In this document: positions 1-10,424 of the stretch, one piece after another
Layout: each line of letters starts with the position of its first letter
Position numbering within the stretch: the stretch's first letter is position 1
Translations under genes and position numbers: made by a program
Notes under the pieces: model-generated
Database searches by the model: none
What the model was told of the DNA's origin: nothing
What the model saw: only the letters and a program-made list of their open reading frames with translations
NCBI GenBank assembly: GCA_001599355.1
Contig: BCGQ01000002.1
Location: forward strand, 75,554-139,553
Direction: 5' to 3'
DNA length: 64,000 bases
Origin: Nakazawaea peltata
Taxonomy: Eukaryota > Ascomycota > Pichiomycetes > Alaninales > Pachysolenaceae

Positions 1-2402
1 TGTCTCTTTTGTGAAGCTTCCTTTACTAACTGAGTAACTTTCTGTAACAACTCAGCGTCACTTTTAGCTTCAAATTCTAACTGTGCTTGCTTTTTCAGTC
101 TCATAAATGCTGATTTGTCATCCAATGTACTCTGTAATTGAGTCAAATTCGTCTTTAGCAGTTGACTTATCGTATTTAATTCCTCAATTTGTACAACCGT
201 TTGATTCTCTATAAGCTCGAATGAACCTTGGATATTATTACCAATCGAATGGTACGAATCTTGCACTTTACTATTTACATCTGTTATCGTCTTCAAATTG
301 TCCAGTAAAAGAGACGATAAAGAATTCTTCAATTCTGAGGTGAGACAAGTCAAGTTATTAGAAGCATCTTCACGTGTCAGTTCAAAAGAATTCCTAATGG
401 ACAATTCCATATGCTGAATTGAGTTCTTTAACTCCAAAATCTGCTTCTCTGTATTTCCAGAAAGGTCAGAATCGATATTTTCAATATCTACAATCCTGCT
501 GCTAATTTTAGTCTGATAGTCCTCAATGACTCTACCAAAACTTTGGGACAATTTACTCAAAAGCTGGTCATGTTGGGTCTTCAAAGAATCAATTCCATTC
601 TCAAGAGTCTCAGAAATCAGTTTGGATATCGATATCTTTTGGCCAGCCAAAGCCTTTTCATTCTCTTGAAAAATAACAGCAGACTCTTGTAATGATTTAG
701 ATATACTGTCTCTGGTTCCAGTAAGATCGTCTACAACACTAACTAAATGACTATATAAAGACAGAGATTTGGTGAACAAATTTTCGAGTTCTTGTCTTAA
801 CGCAAATTCTTCTGAGTATTTGTTTTCAAATTCAATAGCCCGTCTACTCAGCGATTCCAAAAGGGTATTTGTTTCCTTTAACTGGGCTTTCAATTGCTCC
901 GACTCCCTCTTGGAGTTTTCATATTCTTGAGCATTCTTTTCTTGTAATTCCAGATACCTCTTGTTCTGCTCTTCTAGAAGATTGATTCTCAAATTCTGTT
1001 CATCGATCAAAATCTTTCTACTTTCACTTTCTTCTACAAGTTTATGATGACTCTCAGTACTCATATATACACCACCACTTTGCTGTCTCATTGCGTCCAA
1101 ATCTTTATGCAATGACTCGATCTCTTGAATATACTCTGCGACGAGCATCTGTTTACTCATAGTTTGGTTCACTTGAGGCTTATTTTTGATATTTTTCAGC
1201 CTACTGGCATATTCCAAAGTACTTAAGGTCTCTTCAATGGAGATTTTTGCAGGTGAAACTGTAGCAAGAATAGAAGTTTTAGTTTGGCCTCCTAAAGAAT
1301 CCTGTAATAACCGCGTTAACTTTGATTCACGGTATGGAATATGAGCTGTGCGATCCACTAAACAATTTATAACTCTACCTAAAGTCAAAAGAGATTGATT
1401 GATCATTCCCAGTTCTCTGGCCCTTTTGTTCTCGGCTCCTGACCTATTTATATTCTCGGATCCAGCTAAATCTACTAAATTTAATTTGCCTACTTTTACA
1501 TAATCTTCACCTGAGAGTGGGTTGGTCTTCTTCATATGAACAGTGATGGTGAAAACAGTATGAGACCTAGAGGAGAGATCATTACATTGGGTCAGAGCCA
1601 CTTGACGTTTATAGGAACCATCTGCTAATAACTTCAATCCCTCTTGAGCATTATGAATAAACACTTCTTGCATACCTTGTACTTTTATCGATTTCTTCTC
1701 GAGATCATCGTAAATGCGGACTTTCTTCTCAGTATAGTCAGCCAGAAGTAAATCTTTCAATTCTTCGTTATAAAGCTCAATGAATGAAATCCTGACTGAC
1801 GAGTCAGACGATTTATCTTCCTGTAACGATTTGAAAAGCAGAACCAAAGATCTTGGTATTATTCCAGCATGTGGACTGAGGACACCATTATTATTTTTAG
1901 CAGTTGAAAAATCACCTGACATCGAATATGTCTTACCAGTACCCGTTTGTCCATAAGCAAATATGGTACAATTGTATCCTTGAAGCATTTCTTCCAATGC
2001 ATTTTTGGCAACACCTTCAAAAACAGTCTCTTGATCACTCTCGGCACCAAACACCCTATCAAACTTATAGGTTTTATTTGTGGAGTTACTTTGGTTTGTT
2101 TGTACTATGACTTCTTTACCGTTTGGACCGAGAGTAGAGACAACGACACCACTATTTTCTGAGATTTCACGATCATTACGAGATCTACATCTAACATAAA
2201 CGCCAATATTGGATTCTTGAACCAGACTGCCGACTTTAGGGGTCTTTGGCTTACCAGCTAAAGATGGCGCCCCTGTTGATCCCCCCAAAGATGAGGAAGA
2301 GGGGGCAGTTAATTGATGTTTTTTCACTGGGGTAATTTGTGAGCCCGATCTGAAGGAATTGGCTCCTCTTGCTGATGCAAGTCGTTTAGTTGGAGCTGAC
2401 AT
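1..2402 (-). CDS. Kinesin-5 (BimC/Eg5 family) mitotic motor, 3' end cut by window
   Basis: Plus-end-directed motor that cross-links and slides spindle microtubules. The ATG is at 2402 and the frame stays open to base 1, giving about 800 residues without a stop, so the C-terminus is missing. Seen: a Ser/Lys-rich head of about 60 residues, then the motor core with P-loop GQTGTGKTYSMSG, switch I NDLSSRSHTVF and switch II LVDLAGSEN, the neck region after LEYASRLKNI, and a long coiled coil. The N-terminal motor followed by a long coil fits the kinesin-5 family (S. cerevisiae Kip1 and Cin8); which of the two cannot be decided here. It is divergent from PRX1 with a 349-base shared promoter region. 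Confidence 0.93.
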   Translation of the reverse strand, partial: MSAPTKRLASARGANSFRSGSQITPVKKHQLTAPSSSSLGGSTGAPSLAGKPKTPKVGSLVQESNIGVYVRCRSRNDREISENSGVVVSTLGPNGKEVIVQTNQSNSTNKTYKFDRVFGAESDQETVFEGVAKNALEEMLQGYNCTIFAYGQTGTGKTYSMSGDFSTAKNNNGVLSPHAGIIPRSLVLLFKSLQEDKSSDSSVRISFIELYNEELKDLLLADYTEKKVRIYDDLEKKSIKVQGMQEVFIHNAQEGLKLLADGSYKRQVALTQCNDLSSRSHTVFTITVHMKKTNPLSGEDYVKVGKLNLVDLAGSENINRSGAENKRARELGMINQSLLTLGRVINCLVDRTAHIPYRESKLTRLLQDSLGGQTKTSILATVSPAKISIEETLSTLEYASRLKNIKNKPQVNQTMSKQMLVAEYIQEIESLHKDLDAMRQQSGGVYMSTESHHKLVEESESRKILIDEQNLRINLLEEQNKRYLELQEKNAQEYENSKRESEQLKAQLKETNTLLESLSRRAIEFENKYSEEFALRQELENLFTKSLSLYSHLVSVVDDLTGTRDSISKSLQESAVIFQENEKALAGQKISISKLISETLENGIDSLKTQHDQLLSKLSQSFGRVIEDYQTKISSRIVDIENIDSDLSGNTEKQILELKNSIQHMELSIRNSFELTREDASNNLTCLTSELKNSLSSLLLDNLKTITDVNSKVQDSYHSIGNNIQGSFELIENQTVVQIEELNTISQLLKTNLTQLQSTLDDKSAFMRLKKQAQLEFEAKSDAELLQKVTQLVKEASQKR

Positions 2403-2751
2403 TGGGCTTGCTATACCGTTCTATCTCTTTTAACTACCACCGTTAAACCCCCAATTTATTCAGTTGAGGTAAACAAAGGGACGCGAGATCGTGTTGAATT
2501 CCTATTTAAGTAGTCCGCCTATTACGGTAAGTTACACAAAGATCCATATAACTTCTTATTACGGAAATACTACAGAAGGAAATTATCTCCACGTTTCTCA
2601 ATACTCACGTGACTTCACACAATAATGATCGATTATTTTTCACCACAGTTTAGGAGCATCTTGGAAAATTCGATGGGAATTCTGTGGAAGTACTTATATT
2701 ATAAATCAATTACTTTTTAATAAGATCAATTAAACAGTAATCAGTTAAAAG
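2403..2751. promoter_or_regulatory. Divergent promoter region, kinesin-5 / PRX1
   Basis: No gene is seen. It holds a perfect E-box palindrome TCACGTGA at 2605-2612, the core recognised by Cbf1-type bHLH factors in yeasts. An AT-rich, TATA-like stretch near 2693-2703 lies about 50 bases before the PRX1 start. Which gene the E-box serves is not clear from sequence. Confidence 0.5.
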
Positions 2752-3489
2752 ATGTTCACCAAGCAATTCGCTAGAGTCCCAGTTCAATTCAGAACCTCCT
2801 TGGTCAGAGGTTTGAAGACCTTCAACCAAGCCGAGCAACCAAGAATCAGAATCAACTCTGTTGCTCCAAACTTCACCGCCCCAACCACCCACGGTGATAT
2901 TACTTTCCACGACTACATCAAGGACTCTTGGACTGTTTTGTTCTCCCACCCAGCTGACTTCACTCCAGTTTGTACCACTGAATTGGGTGCTTTCTCTGCT
3001 TTGAAGCCAGAGTTTGACAAGAGAAACGTCAAGTTGATTGGTTTGTCTGCTGAGGGTGTCGAGTCTCACAAGGCCTGGATCAAGGACATTGAAGAGACTT
3101 CCACCGGTGGTAAGGCTTTCGAGTACCCAATTATTGCTGATGAGTCCAGAGAGGTTGCCTTCTTGTACGACATGGTTGACGAGGAAGGTTTCAAGAACTT
3201 GAACGGTGGTATTGTCCAAACCATTAGATCTGTCTACGTCATTGACCCATCTAAGAAGGTTAGAATCATCATCACTTACCCACCATCTGTCGGTAGAAAC
3301 TCTGCTGAAGTCTTGAGAGTTATTGATGCTTTGCAAACTGGTGACAAGAACGGTGTTGTTACTCCAATTGACTGGATTCCAGGTAAGGATGTTATCATTC
3401 CACCATCAGTTTCCGATGAGGCTGCTAAGGAGAAGTTCGGTGAGTTCACTAAGATCAAGCCATACTTGCGTTTCACCAAGGTTGATTAA
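2752..3489 (+). CDS. PRX1: Mitochondrial 1-Cys peroxiredoxin
   Basis: Thiol peroxidase that reduces hydroperoxides in the mitochondrial matrix. The protein has 245 residues. The first 25 or so are rich in Arg/Lys with no acidic residue (MFTKQFARVPVQFRTSLVRG), as in a matrix-targeting presequence. The catalytic motif PVCTTE gives peroxidatic Cys74, with the Prx6-type C-terminal part (YPPSVGRN, DWIPGKDVIIPP). No CTG codons and strongly biased codon use point to high expression. S. cerevisiae Prx1 is of similar length and architecture. An antisense reading frame over most of the gene is a by-product of the codon bias. Confidence 0.95.
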   Translation: MFTKQFARVPVQFRTSLVRGLKTFNQAEQPRIRINSVAPNFTAPTTHGDITFHDYIKDSWTVLFSHPADFTPVCTTELGAFSALKPEFDKRNVKLIGLSAEGVESHKAWIKDIEETSTGGKAFEYPIIADESREVAFLYDMVDEEGFKNLNGGIVQTIRSVYVIDPSKKVRIIITYPPSVGRNSAEVLRVIDALQTGDKNGVVTPIDWIPGKDVIIPPSVSDEAAKEKFGEFTKIKPYLRFTKVD

Positions 3490-4867
3490 GTATTGAAGTA
3501 ATGAATAATATTTTGAATCAGAAATTGTAGAATAATAGGAAAGGGTAGTGTGTGATGTGGTTCCATGTAGGACTTGCATTCGCCTCGTCGTGATCTGGTC
3601 TCGTTCTTTTCTCGATCTCGTCATGGTCTGGTCTTGATCTGGTCTTAATCTCCAGCCCATCTCCACTCAGCAGTTCGATCTTGATTAGAGGGGTGTCCCG
3701 CACCTCTCTTTTCAGGACACGGATAATATACACCCCTCGCCCTCAAATTAAATCAAATTAAAGTCCGGGGTTGGCCAATAAGAATTTTATCGATGCTAGG
3801 GAAAAGGGTTAGGAGGAGATGGGAAGAAAAGCTTGACCAGAGACAGTGTAATCTGGGGTAATTTATAGTAAATAGGAAATTGTAACTCTTGTTGTACCGA
3901 TGAGATTTTGTTCATTATGGTGAGGAATCGTAGGAAAAACTCCCCCCTAAACTCCCCTAGACTTTCCCTAGACTTTCCCCCTAAGCTGTTAAGCTGTTCC
4001 TTAACTCCTTCTCTAGTTAATGCCCTCTGATAAACTGGGGCTGCACACTTCACACTGCAGCTGCATACAATTGGAAATTTAAAAAGGAAAGGATTTTTTT
4101 TATTGTACGCTCATTGGTCGAGCACAGCCAAATTCTGTCGGGATCCTACAAAATCAGTGAGGGCAGAGATGGAAGGATTTTCTGGACTAGGGGCTAAATA
4201 GCGACTGGTTGCAAGAATGTACCGATCAGCAAGGTCCGAGGTCGTATCGGCAAATGCGCAAATTGTTTTTTCCGTGAATCATGGAAAGATTCTTAACGTT
4301 TCTTCTTTAGGTTCGAGTTTATTGGTACAAAATGAGGAAGTTAATTGTTCCTATACAAATAAAGGTACATAATGAAAGAAATATTAGGCCAAGAAAGGGC
4401 ATAGTTGGGTATTGAGACATAGGGCTGCCACAGAGCTTCTCAACATCTATTCCTTTCTCATTCTTATTCTCATCCTCATCCCATCCTCATCCCATCCTCA
4501 TCCCATCCTCATCCCATTCTCATCCTCATTCTACATCCTTCATGCTCCCTACCTCTCTCCCTCCCACCCCCCTTCACTTCTTCCTCTTCCCGCGTCTTCT
4601 GCCCTCCAACTGCATATTTTTCTCCCTACTAAAATTCCTTCCTCTGCGTAAACTCCTTCAATAAGAAAAAATTTAACAAAAAAAATCTTGAAAAGATCAG
4701 TTGCAATTTATAAATTGAATTCAAACATCACCTCAAAGGTACATTTGAACAAGTTTGTTGAGATTTAACGCGAGTCATTACCCGGCGGTTAGAACAGACA
4801 CACGAAATCTTTCAGAAAAATCCCCCCAACTTCAAGTTCAAGTTCACTCCCACCAAGTCTTTATTTG
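3490..4867. other. Intergenic, PRX1 to SEF1-like gene; no gene seen
   Basis: About 1.4 kb of 3' flank of PRX1 plus the long upstream region of the zinc-cluster gene. It contains CT-rich DNA (4435-4640) with a short tandem repeat, listed separately. No RNA gene or protein with recognisable motifs was found on either strand. Confidence 0.6.
4471..4530. repeat. 11-bp tandem repeat, CATCCCATCCT unit
   Basis: About four direct copies of CATCCCATCCT, flanked by degenerate CATCCTCATTC copies, in the pyrimidine-rich upstream region of the SEF1-like gene. Confidence 0.85.
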
Positions 4868-4939
4868 ATGGCCATATCGAACTCAACTTTTACCACCCTT
4901 CTCGATAAGCAGACCATACCTAATCAGATGGACTTCTAG
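4868..4939 (+). promoter_or_regulatory. Upstream ORF in the leader of the SEF1-like gene
   Basis: A 23-codon reading frame starts at ATG 4868 and ends with TAG at 4937-4939, 32 bases before the main ATG at 4972. A second in-frame ATG lies at 4928. If transcription starts upstream of 4868, as the position of an AT-rich TATAAA-like element near 4706 suggests, scanning ribosomes meet this frame first and main-frame translation would depend on leaky scanning or reinitiation. Function is inferred only. Confidence 0.45.
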
Positions 4940-4971
4940 ACAAACATCTAGTTCAGCTTTTTTTTTAGAAA

Positions 4972-7875
4972 ATGGACCACCAATCCACCACCATGAGTTA
5001 CGAATCACATAAAAATGGGGCTCAGTTATTACCCACCGACACACAACAATTTGGATCGGATAATACCCGAATGTTAATGTCACAGATGAACTCTAAATCT
5101 CCACAGTTTATTCTGCCAGCGCCTTTACAGTCTCTGAGCCAACAGAGTATCTCAGATGACCAACATCTGAGTCCTCTTGCTAATGGAGTGAAAAGAAAGT
5201 CCTCGGTTGTTAATACAAAACCGCAGCAACCTCGGAAGAAATCTTTCAAACCGACTGCTAGCGCAAAAGACGGCAATAACAAACTGAGTTCGGGACATCG
5301 TCCAGTTACCTCTTGTACTCATTGCAGACAACATAAAATCAAATGTAACGCTTCTGAGAGGTTCCCAAACCCTTGTGCAAGATGTGATAAAATGTCTTTA
5401 ACATGTGAAATAGACCCCCAATTTAGACCAAAGAAAGGTTCTCAAATCCAATGTTTGAAAAATGATGTGGAAGAGTTGAGATCCAAGATCGAGTTCTTGA
5501 CAAGAAATGAGCATTTACTTGTCCAACTGTTACAACAACAAGGAGGATCTATACCTGCTAACGTTGTTGTCTCCGGTGGTACACCAAACAGTGTTCCAAT
5601 GAGTAAAGCTCTGACCGAGTCCCCTCCAACTGTAGCCAAGACATACTTACAAAAAGATCCATACCTCCTACAAGATTCTAGACATTCAAATGCAGGTACT
5701 CCGGAATTATTGAACGACTCACTGGTGAGTGGGGCAGAATTACCTCCAATTTTCGAGCAGCACCCAATGAGAAGAATCAACTCCGAGTCCTCATCCACTT
5801 TGTTCAATAGAAACTCCTTTTCTGTTAAGGATTTCAGCAATAGTCCTAACAAATCCTCACGGAATTCTCCTCTTTCTAATGGTGTGAATGGATCTTCTGG
5901 CGCTCAAGCTACTGGTTCTAACTCGGCCAACCGTTCCCCAAGCCCTGCTATCATCACCGAGTTTGTCTTGGGTGATGTCAAGCTTAGTTTTGAGAAAGCC
6001 ACAGAATTACATACAAGATTCGTCAAAGATTACTTACCATTCTTACCTATAGTTTCTTCAGAAAGTGCTATTGAGTTGTATCAACAATCTCAGTTGTTAT
6101 TCTGGGTCGTCATGTTGACAGCTTGTCTTTCAGACCCTGAACCAACTTTATATACATCATTGGCTTCGTTGATTAAACAGTTAGCTATAGAAACTTGTTG
6201 GATTAGAACTCCAAGATCCACTCATATCGTCCAACTGCTCTTAATTTTGGGTACTTGGCCGTTGCCTAACCAAAAGATCTTGGATGACTGTTCTTATAGA
6301 TTCATTGGATTGCTGAAGAGCCTCTCTTTGCAGTTGGGTTTGCATAGAGGTAAGTTCATCAGTGAGTTCTCTAGAACGCAGGTGCTGTTGCCTAATGCTG
6401 AAAAATGGAGAACCAGAACTTGGTTAGCCGTCTTCCTTGGAGAGCAATTTTGGTCTTCCACTTTGGGATTACCTTCATCCATGAATACCGATTTCCTCTT
6501 AGAGAGTGCCAGAGTGGATACGACTTTACCTAAGAACTTCCGTTGTCTTATCAGTTTATCTATTTTCCAATCCAAGTTGGTTAACACTTTAGGAAGTTCA
6601 GTTTCCAGTCCTGACGGGTTAATGGACTCAAAGAATAGAATCGCTGCTCTTTCTATCTTGGAAAGAGAGTTGGAGAGATTGAGTTTCAAGTTGCAAATCG
6701 ATGATTTATCAGTAGAGATCTATTATTTGTACGTGAAGTTGATGCTTTGTTGTTTTGCCTTCTTACCAGGTACTCCAATCGAAGACCAAACTCCTTATAT
6801 CGTCAATGCCTACACGATATCCACGAGAATAGTCACTATCATTTCCAAGTTGATTGAAAAACGTCAATTGATCGAGTATCCTATCTACGTGAGACAGTCG
6901 GTAACATTAGCTGTATTTTTGTTGTTCAGATTACATTTATCTCCATACTTATTGAACAAGTACGTCGACTCTGCAAGACAGAGTATCGTCACCGTTCATA
7001 GATTATTCAGAAACATGTTATCGTCATGGAAAGATATCGAGAATGATATCTCCAGAACAGCTACAGTATTGGAGAAGTTGAACTTTGTCATCATCACTCA
7101 TCCGGAATTATTCACCAAGAGTGAAGGTATCATTGTAAGAATGAGATCACATTTAACAGCATCCTTATTCTATGACTTGGTCTGGTGTGTACATGAGGCA
7201 AGAAGAAGAGTATTAGCAAATGAAAAGGCCGGTCAACCAACTACTATAGTATCTAAGGAAGGTAGACCGTTACCTTTACCATTCTACAATCAAATCACCA
7301 AAGATGATTTCAATGCCATCACCACCACGACACCAAACGGTACTACTGTTACTACGTTGGTTCCAACCGACCGTGCAATGAACACCGCTACGGCTAATGC
7401 TACTCTGAATGGTCTTAGTGGCCCTACCGAGATCAATGGTATTCCAATCTCGATGCTTGATGCCACCGGAAGTACCAGAAAGGAAAACGATGTCGACAAC
7501 TACGCCATTCAGGTCGCGCAGCAGCAGGTGATCCAGAGAGATCCTCGACTGATGCAATCTTCTGATTTGGGTCAACTTGATGCGCAGATGACCCCAGGTG
7601 GGATCAAAAAGGAAAATCTGGTAGATTCTCTTGATAATTTATCTCTGTTCTTTAGTAGCCAGGGAAATAATAATAATAATGTGCCAAATAATGACAGATT
7701 GGTCAAGGCCAGGAATGCAGCTGCTGTCAATGGATCCACAAGTGGGGTTAACGATGACAAAAACTCCGATCAACAATTTATCGACACCATCTTCCAACAA
7801 CAAGGAGCAAATTGGATGGAAGGAGGAGATGATTTCCTCGGTTGGTTCGATATCAACATGGCACCTTCGTTTTAA
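4972..7875 (+). CDS. SEF1: Zn2Cys6 transcription factor, Sef1-like
   Basis: Zinc-cluster DNA-binding regulator of 967 residues. A low-complexity head leads to HRPVTSCTHCRQHKIKC, with the six cluster cysteines at 115, 118, 125, 135, 138 and 145. The linker FRPKKGSQIQ and a short coiled coil (about 156-180) follow. This cluster plus linker is the Sef1 signature as recalled from S. cerevisiae and Candida. In Candida albicans Sef1 activates iron-uptake genes; the same role here is inference. The middle (about 325-740) is a fungal transcription-factor homology region, and the tail is Asn/Gln/Thr-rich and acidic, likely an activation domain. The start is the first ATG after a leader bearing a uORF. 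Leu3/War1-type relatives are the alternatives. Confidence 0.8.
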   Translation: MDHQSTTMSYESHKNGAQLLPTDTQQFGSDNTRMLMSQMNSKSPQFILPAPLQSLSQQSISDDQHLSPLANGVKRKSSVVNTKPQQPRKKSFKPTASAKDGNNKLSSGHRPVTSCTHCRQHKIKCNASERFPNPCARCDKMSLTCEIDPQFRPKKGSQIQCLKNDVEELRSKIEFLTRNEHLLVQLLQQQGGSIPANVVVSGGTPNSVPMSKALTESPPTVAKTYLQKDPYLLQDSRHSNAGTPELLNDSLVSGAELPPIFEQHPMRRINSESSSTLFNRNSFSVKDFSNSPNKSSRNSPLSNGVNGSSGAQATGSNSANRSPSPAIITEFVLGDVKLSFEKATELHTRFVKDYLPFLPIVSSESAIELYQQSQLLFWVVMLTACLSDPEPTLYTSLASLIKQLAIETCWIRTPRSTHIVQLLLILGTWPLPNQKILDDCSYRFIGLLKSLSLQLGLHRGKFISEFSRTQVLLPNAEKWRTRTWLAVFLGEQFWSSTLGLPSSMNTDFLLESARVDTTLPKNFRCLISLSIFQSKLVNTLGSSVSSPDGLMDSKNRIAALSILERELERLSFKLQIDDLSVEIYYLYVKLMLCCFAFLPGTPIEDQTPYIVNAYTISTRIVTIISKLIEKRQLIEYPIYVRQSVTLAVFLLFRLHLSPYLLNKYVDSARQSIVTVHRLFRNMLSSWKDIENDISRTATVLEKLNFVIITHPELFTKSEGIIVRMRSHLTASLFYDLVWCVHEARRRVLANEKAGQPTTIVSKEGRPLPLPFYNQITKDDFNAITTTTPNGTTVTTLVPTDRAMNTATANATLNGLSGPTEINGIPISMLDATGSTRKENDVDNYAIQVAQQQVIQRDPRLMQSSDLGQLDAQMTPGGIKKENLVDSLDNLSLFFSSQGNNNNNVPNNDRLVKARNAAAVNGSTSGVNDDKNSDQQFIDTIFQQQGANWMEGGDDFLGWFDINMAPSF

Positions 7876-8320
7876 TGTTTTTTTTTGTGTGTACTACAAA
7901 CTAGTGATGACCAATATGAGCTTGTGTTTTTTTTCTTTCAGTATCTCTTTGTAGCTTATAAAGTAAGATCAGGGTCATTTGTTCCCCACCGCCCCTTTTA
8001 CCCGTCACCGAATGGGGTAAAGAGGGGCTAGGACTTGAGGCTGACAAATTTAGCTTTTCGCTTTGTCATCCCGCGCAGGGTAGCCAATCAAATGCGCGTA
8101 TTTTGTAATAAACGTCTGGTATTATGCACACGACCCTCGAAGAACATCGTACGTGAATGCTCTGGACCTGTGTTGCATGTGTAATACGGGTGTCTGGTAC
8201 TGAGGGGGTTAGCAGATTTCAGGATAAGCGCGCCAAAATGGGGTAATTATATAAAAGGCTGATAAATCTCGTTAAAGTTTTGTGCTGCTTAAAAGTATAA
8301 ACTAAGTTGTTCTAGAAAAT
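7876..8320. promoter_or_regulatory. CCP1 upstream region with TATA box
   Basis: A 445-base gap after the SEF1-like gene. A TATA box, TATATAAAAG, lies at 8248-8257, about 65 bases before the CCP1 start. No gene is seen in the rest. Confidence 0.65.
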
Positions 8321-9409
8321 ATGTCAAGCGTCAATTATCTGCTTGGGTCTCTTAGAGCCAGTTCCAAATACCTTTTACGTGCTTCTGTTGGTGTTACCGC
8401 TTCATTGGTGCTGTACCAAGCCTATAATAACAGAGAGCTTATAAATGCTAAGAAGACTACCCCACCACCAGGTAAGAAGTTCACTGCTCCACCAGCTGTA
8501 GCTTTGGCCTTATTTACTGCTTCTCAAGAGAAGAACAGTAAGCTTGATTACCAAAAGGTTTACAATGACATTGCCAAGAAGTTGCAAGAGGAGGACGATC
8601 ACGACGATGGATCCTATGGTCCTGTCTTGGTCAGATTAGCTTGGCATCAATCGGGTACTTATAGAAAGAACCCGAAACTGCTGGCTGGATGTCCATACTC
8701 TGATTCTGTCGGAGGTAGTTTCGGTGGAACCATGAGATTCCCATTCGAGGCAGCCGAACCAGGAAATGCTGGTTTGGATATTGCCAGAGATTTCTTGGAG
8801 GAATTCAAGACTAAGTATCCAGATTTGAGTTACGGTGATTTATACACTTTGGCCGGTGTAGTTCTGGTTCAAGAATTGGGTGGTCCAGTTGTCGAGTGGA
8901 GAAGTGGTAGAAAGGACTTGGATGAGAAGTTCCAAGCTCCTCATGGAAGATTACCAGATGCTAGTCAAGGTGCTCTGCATATTAGAGAACTTTTCGGAGA
9001 AGATCTGATGGGTTTCAATGATCAAGAAATTGTAGCCTTGATCGGAGCTCATTGTTTGGGTAGATGTCATACTACTGCCTCTGGTTTTGACGGTCCATGG
9101 ACTTTCAGTCCAACTATGTTCACCAACCTGTTCTACGAATTGTTGTTGAATGAGAAATGGCACATCAGAAAGTGGGATGGTCCAAAACAATACCAAGACG
9201 ACGCCAGTAACTCTTTGATGATGTTGCCAGGTGACTGGGCTTTACGTGAAGATCCAAAGTTCAAGAAATACGCCGAACTTTACGCTAAGGATTCCGACTT
9301 GTTCTTCAAAGATTTCAGCAACGCTTTCGCCAAGTTGTTAGAATTGGGTATCGAATTTCCTAAATCCGCCAAAATTTACAAATTCAAGACTTTAGACGAT
9401 CAAGAATAG
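8321..9409 (+). CDS. CCP1: Cytochrome c peroxidase, mitochondrial intermembrane space
   Basis: Haem peroxidase that reduces H2O2 with electrons from cytochrome c. It has 362 residues. A basic presequence with a hydrophobic stretch (about 20-35) fits sorting to the intermembrane space. Distal haem residues Arg105, Trp108 and His109 lie in [10 protein letters not shown], the proximal ligand is His244 (GAH), and Trp260 corresponds to the radical-forming Trp191 of yeast CCP (the 16-residue spacing is kept). After SGTYRK there is an extra stretch of about 8 residues, relative to S. cerevisiae, containing two CTG codons. The CTG at 8864-8866 sits where the family has Ala, before VQELGGP. It is convergent with PAM17, 90 bases apart. 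Confidence 0.96.
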   Translation: MSSVNYLLGSLRASSKYLLRASVGVTASLVLYQAYNNRELINAKKTTPPPGKKFTAPPAVALALFTASQEKNSKLDYQKVYNDIAKKLQEEDDHDDGSYGPVLVRLAWHQSGTYRKNPKLLAGCPYSDSVGGSFGGTMRFPFEAAEPGNAGLDIARDFLEEFKTKYPDLSYGDLYTLAGVVLVQELGGPVVEWRSGRKDLDEKFQAPHGRLPDASQGALHIRELFGEDLMGFNDQEIVALIGAHCLGRCHTTASGFDGPWTFSPTMFTNLFYELLLNEKWHIRKWDGPKQYQDDASNSLMMLPGDWALREDPKFKKYAELYAKDSDLFFKDFSNAFAKLLELGIEFPKSAKIYKFKTLDDQE

Positions 9410-9499
9410 ACATTTCGACTATTTATTTATTTAATAAAAGAATATCATTGATTAAAACGTTTCACATGAATAGTATAAGTTATTTACACGGTAGCCCCT

Positions 9500-10081
9500 T
9501 CATAAGAACTCTTGCAGCTTCTTTCTGTAAGCATTACAATCTCTCAACCAAGTTCTATATTCTTGTAAAGAGCCAATTTTTTCTCCATAATAATCAGGGA
9601 CAGGATTTTGGAAAGAATTTCTTGATGGATCAGCTCTATTCTTGATGATATGATTCAAGAAAATCTTTTGTTTCGAGTAATATTGGTTCAAGATAGCTTT
9701 ATTCTTCAAGTTGAACACACCGCCTCCCACTAATGGACCGAACAGGTATCCTAACAGAGTAGACAGCAACATACCACCAACCATAACGGCAAATGGGTCG
9801 ATACCAAAGATCATCTGAGTAGGGTCGATTTCGATTTGAGAAATGTAACCCCATGAAATCGATGATCCTAAAAGAGCAGTGAAGATAGACGAACCAAAAT
9901 TGATTCTTCTCTCCTGCTTTCTTAACTTCAAAAACTGCTCCCAGTTCAAGCTGGACTCGGCGGTTGGGTCAGTGGCGGTGGTTTTGTTCAAACAAACAAC
10001 ACCACTGCGGAAAGTTCTCATCTGAGATCTCAATCCTTGAGATAATTTAACATTCGTTCCGTTACAGATGGTTCTAATCAT
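9500..10081 (-). CDS. PAM17: Presequence translocase-associated motor subunit Pam17
   Basis: Inner-membrane protein of the TIM23 import motor, which organises the Pam16-Pam18 module. It has 193 residues: a presequence of about 45, then SSLNWEQFLKLRKQERRINFGSS-type family sequence, two predicted membrane spans (about 65-85 and 97-120), and the highly conserved end NPVPDYYGEKIGS and W-L-R-D-C. Length and motif order match yeast Pam17. The start is the only upstream ATG and gives the presequence. Confidence 0.95.
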   Translation of the reverse strand: MIRTICNGTNVKLSQGLRSQMRTFRSGVVCLNKTTATDPTAESSLNWEQFLKLRKQERRINFGSSIFTALLGSSISWGYISQIEIDPTQMIFGIDPFAVMVGGMLLSTLLGYLFGPLVGGGVFNLKNKAILNQYYSKQKIFLNHIIKNRADPSRNSFQNPVPDYYGEKIGSLQEYRTWLRDCNAYRKKLQEFL

Positions 10082-10424
10082 TGTATCGTCTTATCCTCCT
10101 TTTGACTCCTTTACGATTTAAATCACGTTAAAATTTCTCCTTTTCGCTAAAGGAGTGTTGGGCATTATTTGGAGTTCGTGCACGACCAAAGAGGGGAGAT
10201 TTTTCAGTGATGCGAGCGCTCTTCTGTAAAGGGGCAGAGTGGTGGATCGTGAAGGGGGAGAATAAACGAAGAGATCCAAAACTGCTTCAGACGAACTTTT
10301 TCTAGGCAGTGACTACATCTGGATGAATCTATATATATCAATCATTAAATTCAAATGAAATCAAAAATGACAAATTTTAAAAGAATGTATAAATAACAAT
10401 GGTCTAGAAATGTGGGGGACAAGA
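10082..10424. other. Intergenic, PAM17 promoter side / GPD 3' side
   Basis: 343 bases between the PAM17 start and the GPD stop codon. AT-rich with short purine runs; no gene or clear motif is seen. Confidence 0.5.

Noticed and set aside
2710-3336. 208-codon frame antisense to PRX1
   Set aside because: It exactly overlaps a strongly codon-biased gene. Such bias removes stops on the other strand, and the antisense product has no family features. The same applies to the 240-codon frame antisense to SEC53 (28153-28875) and those antisense to RPL10 and GPD.
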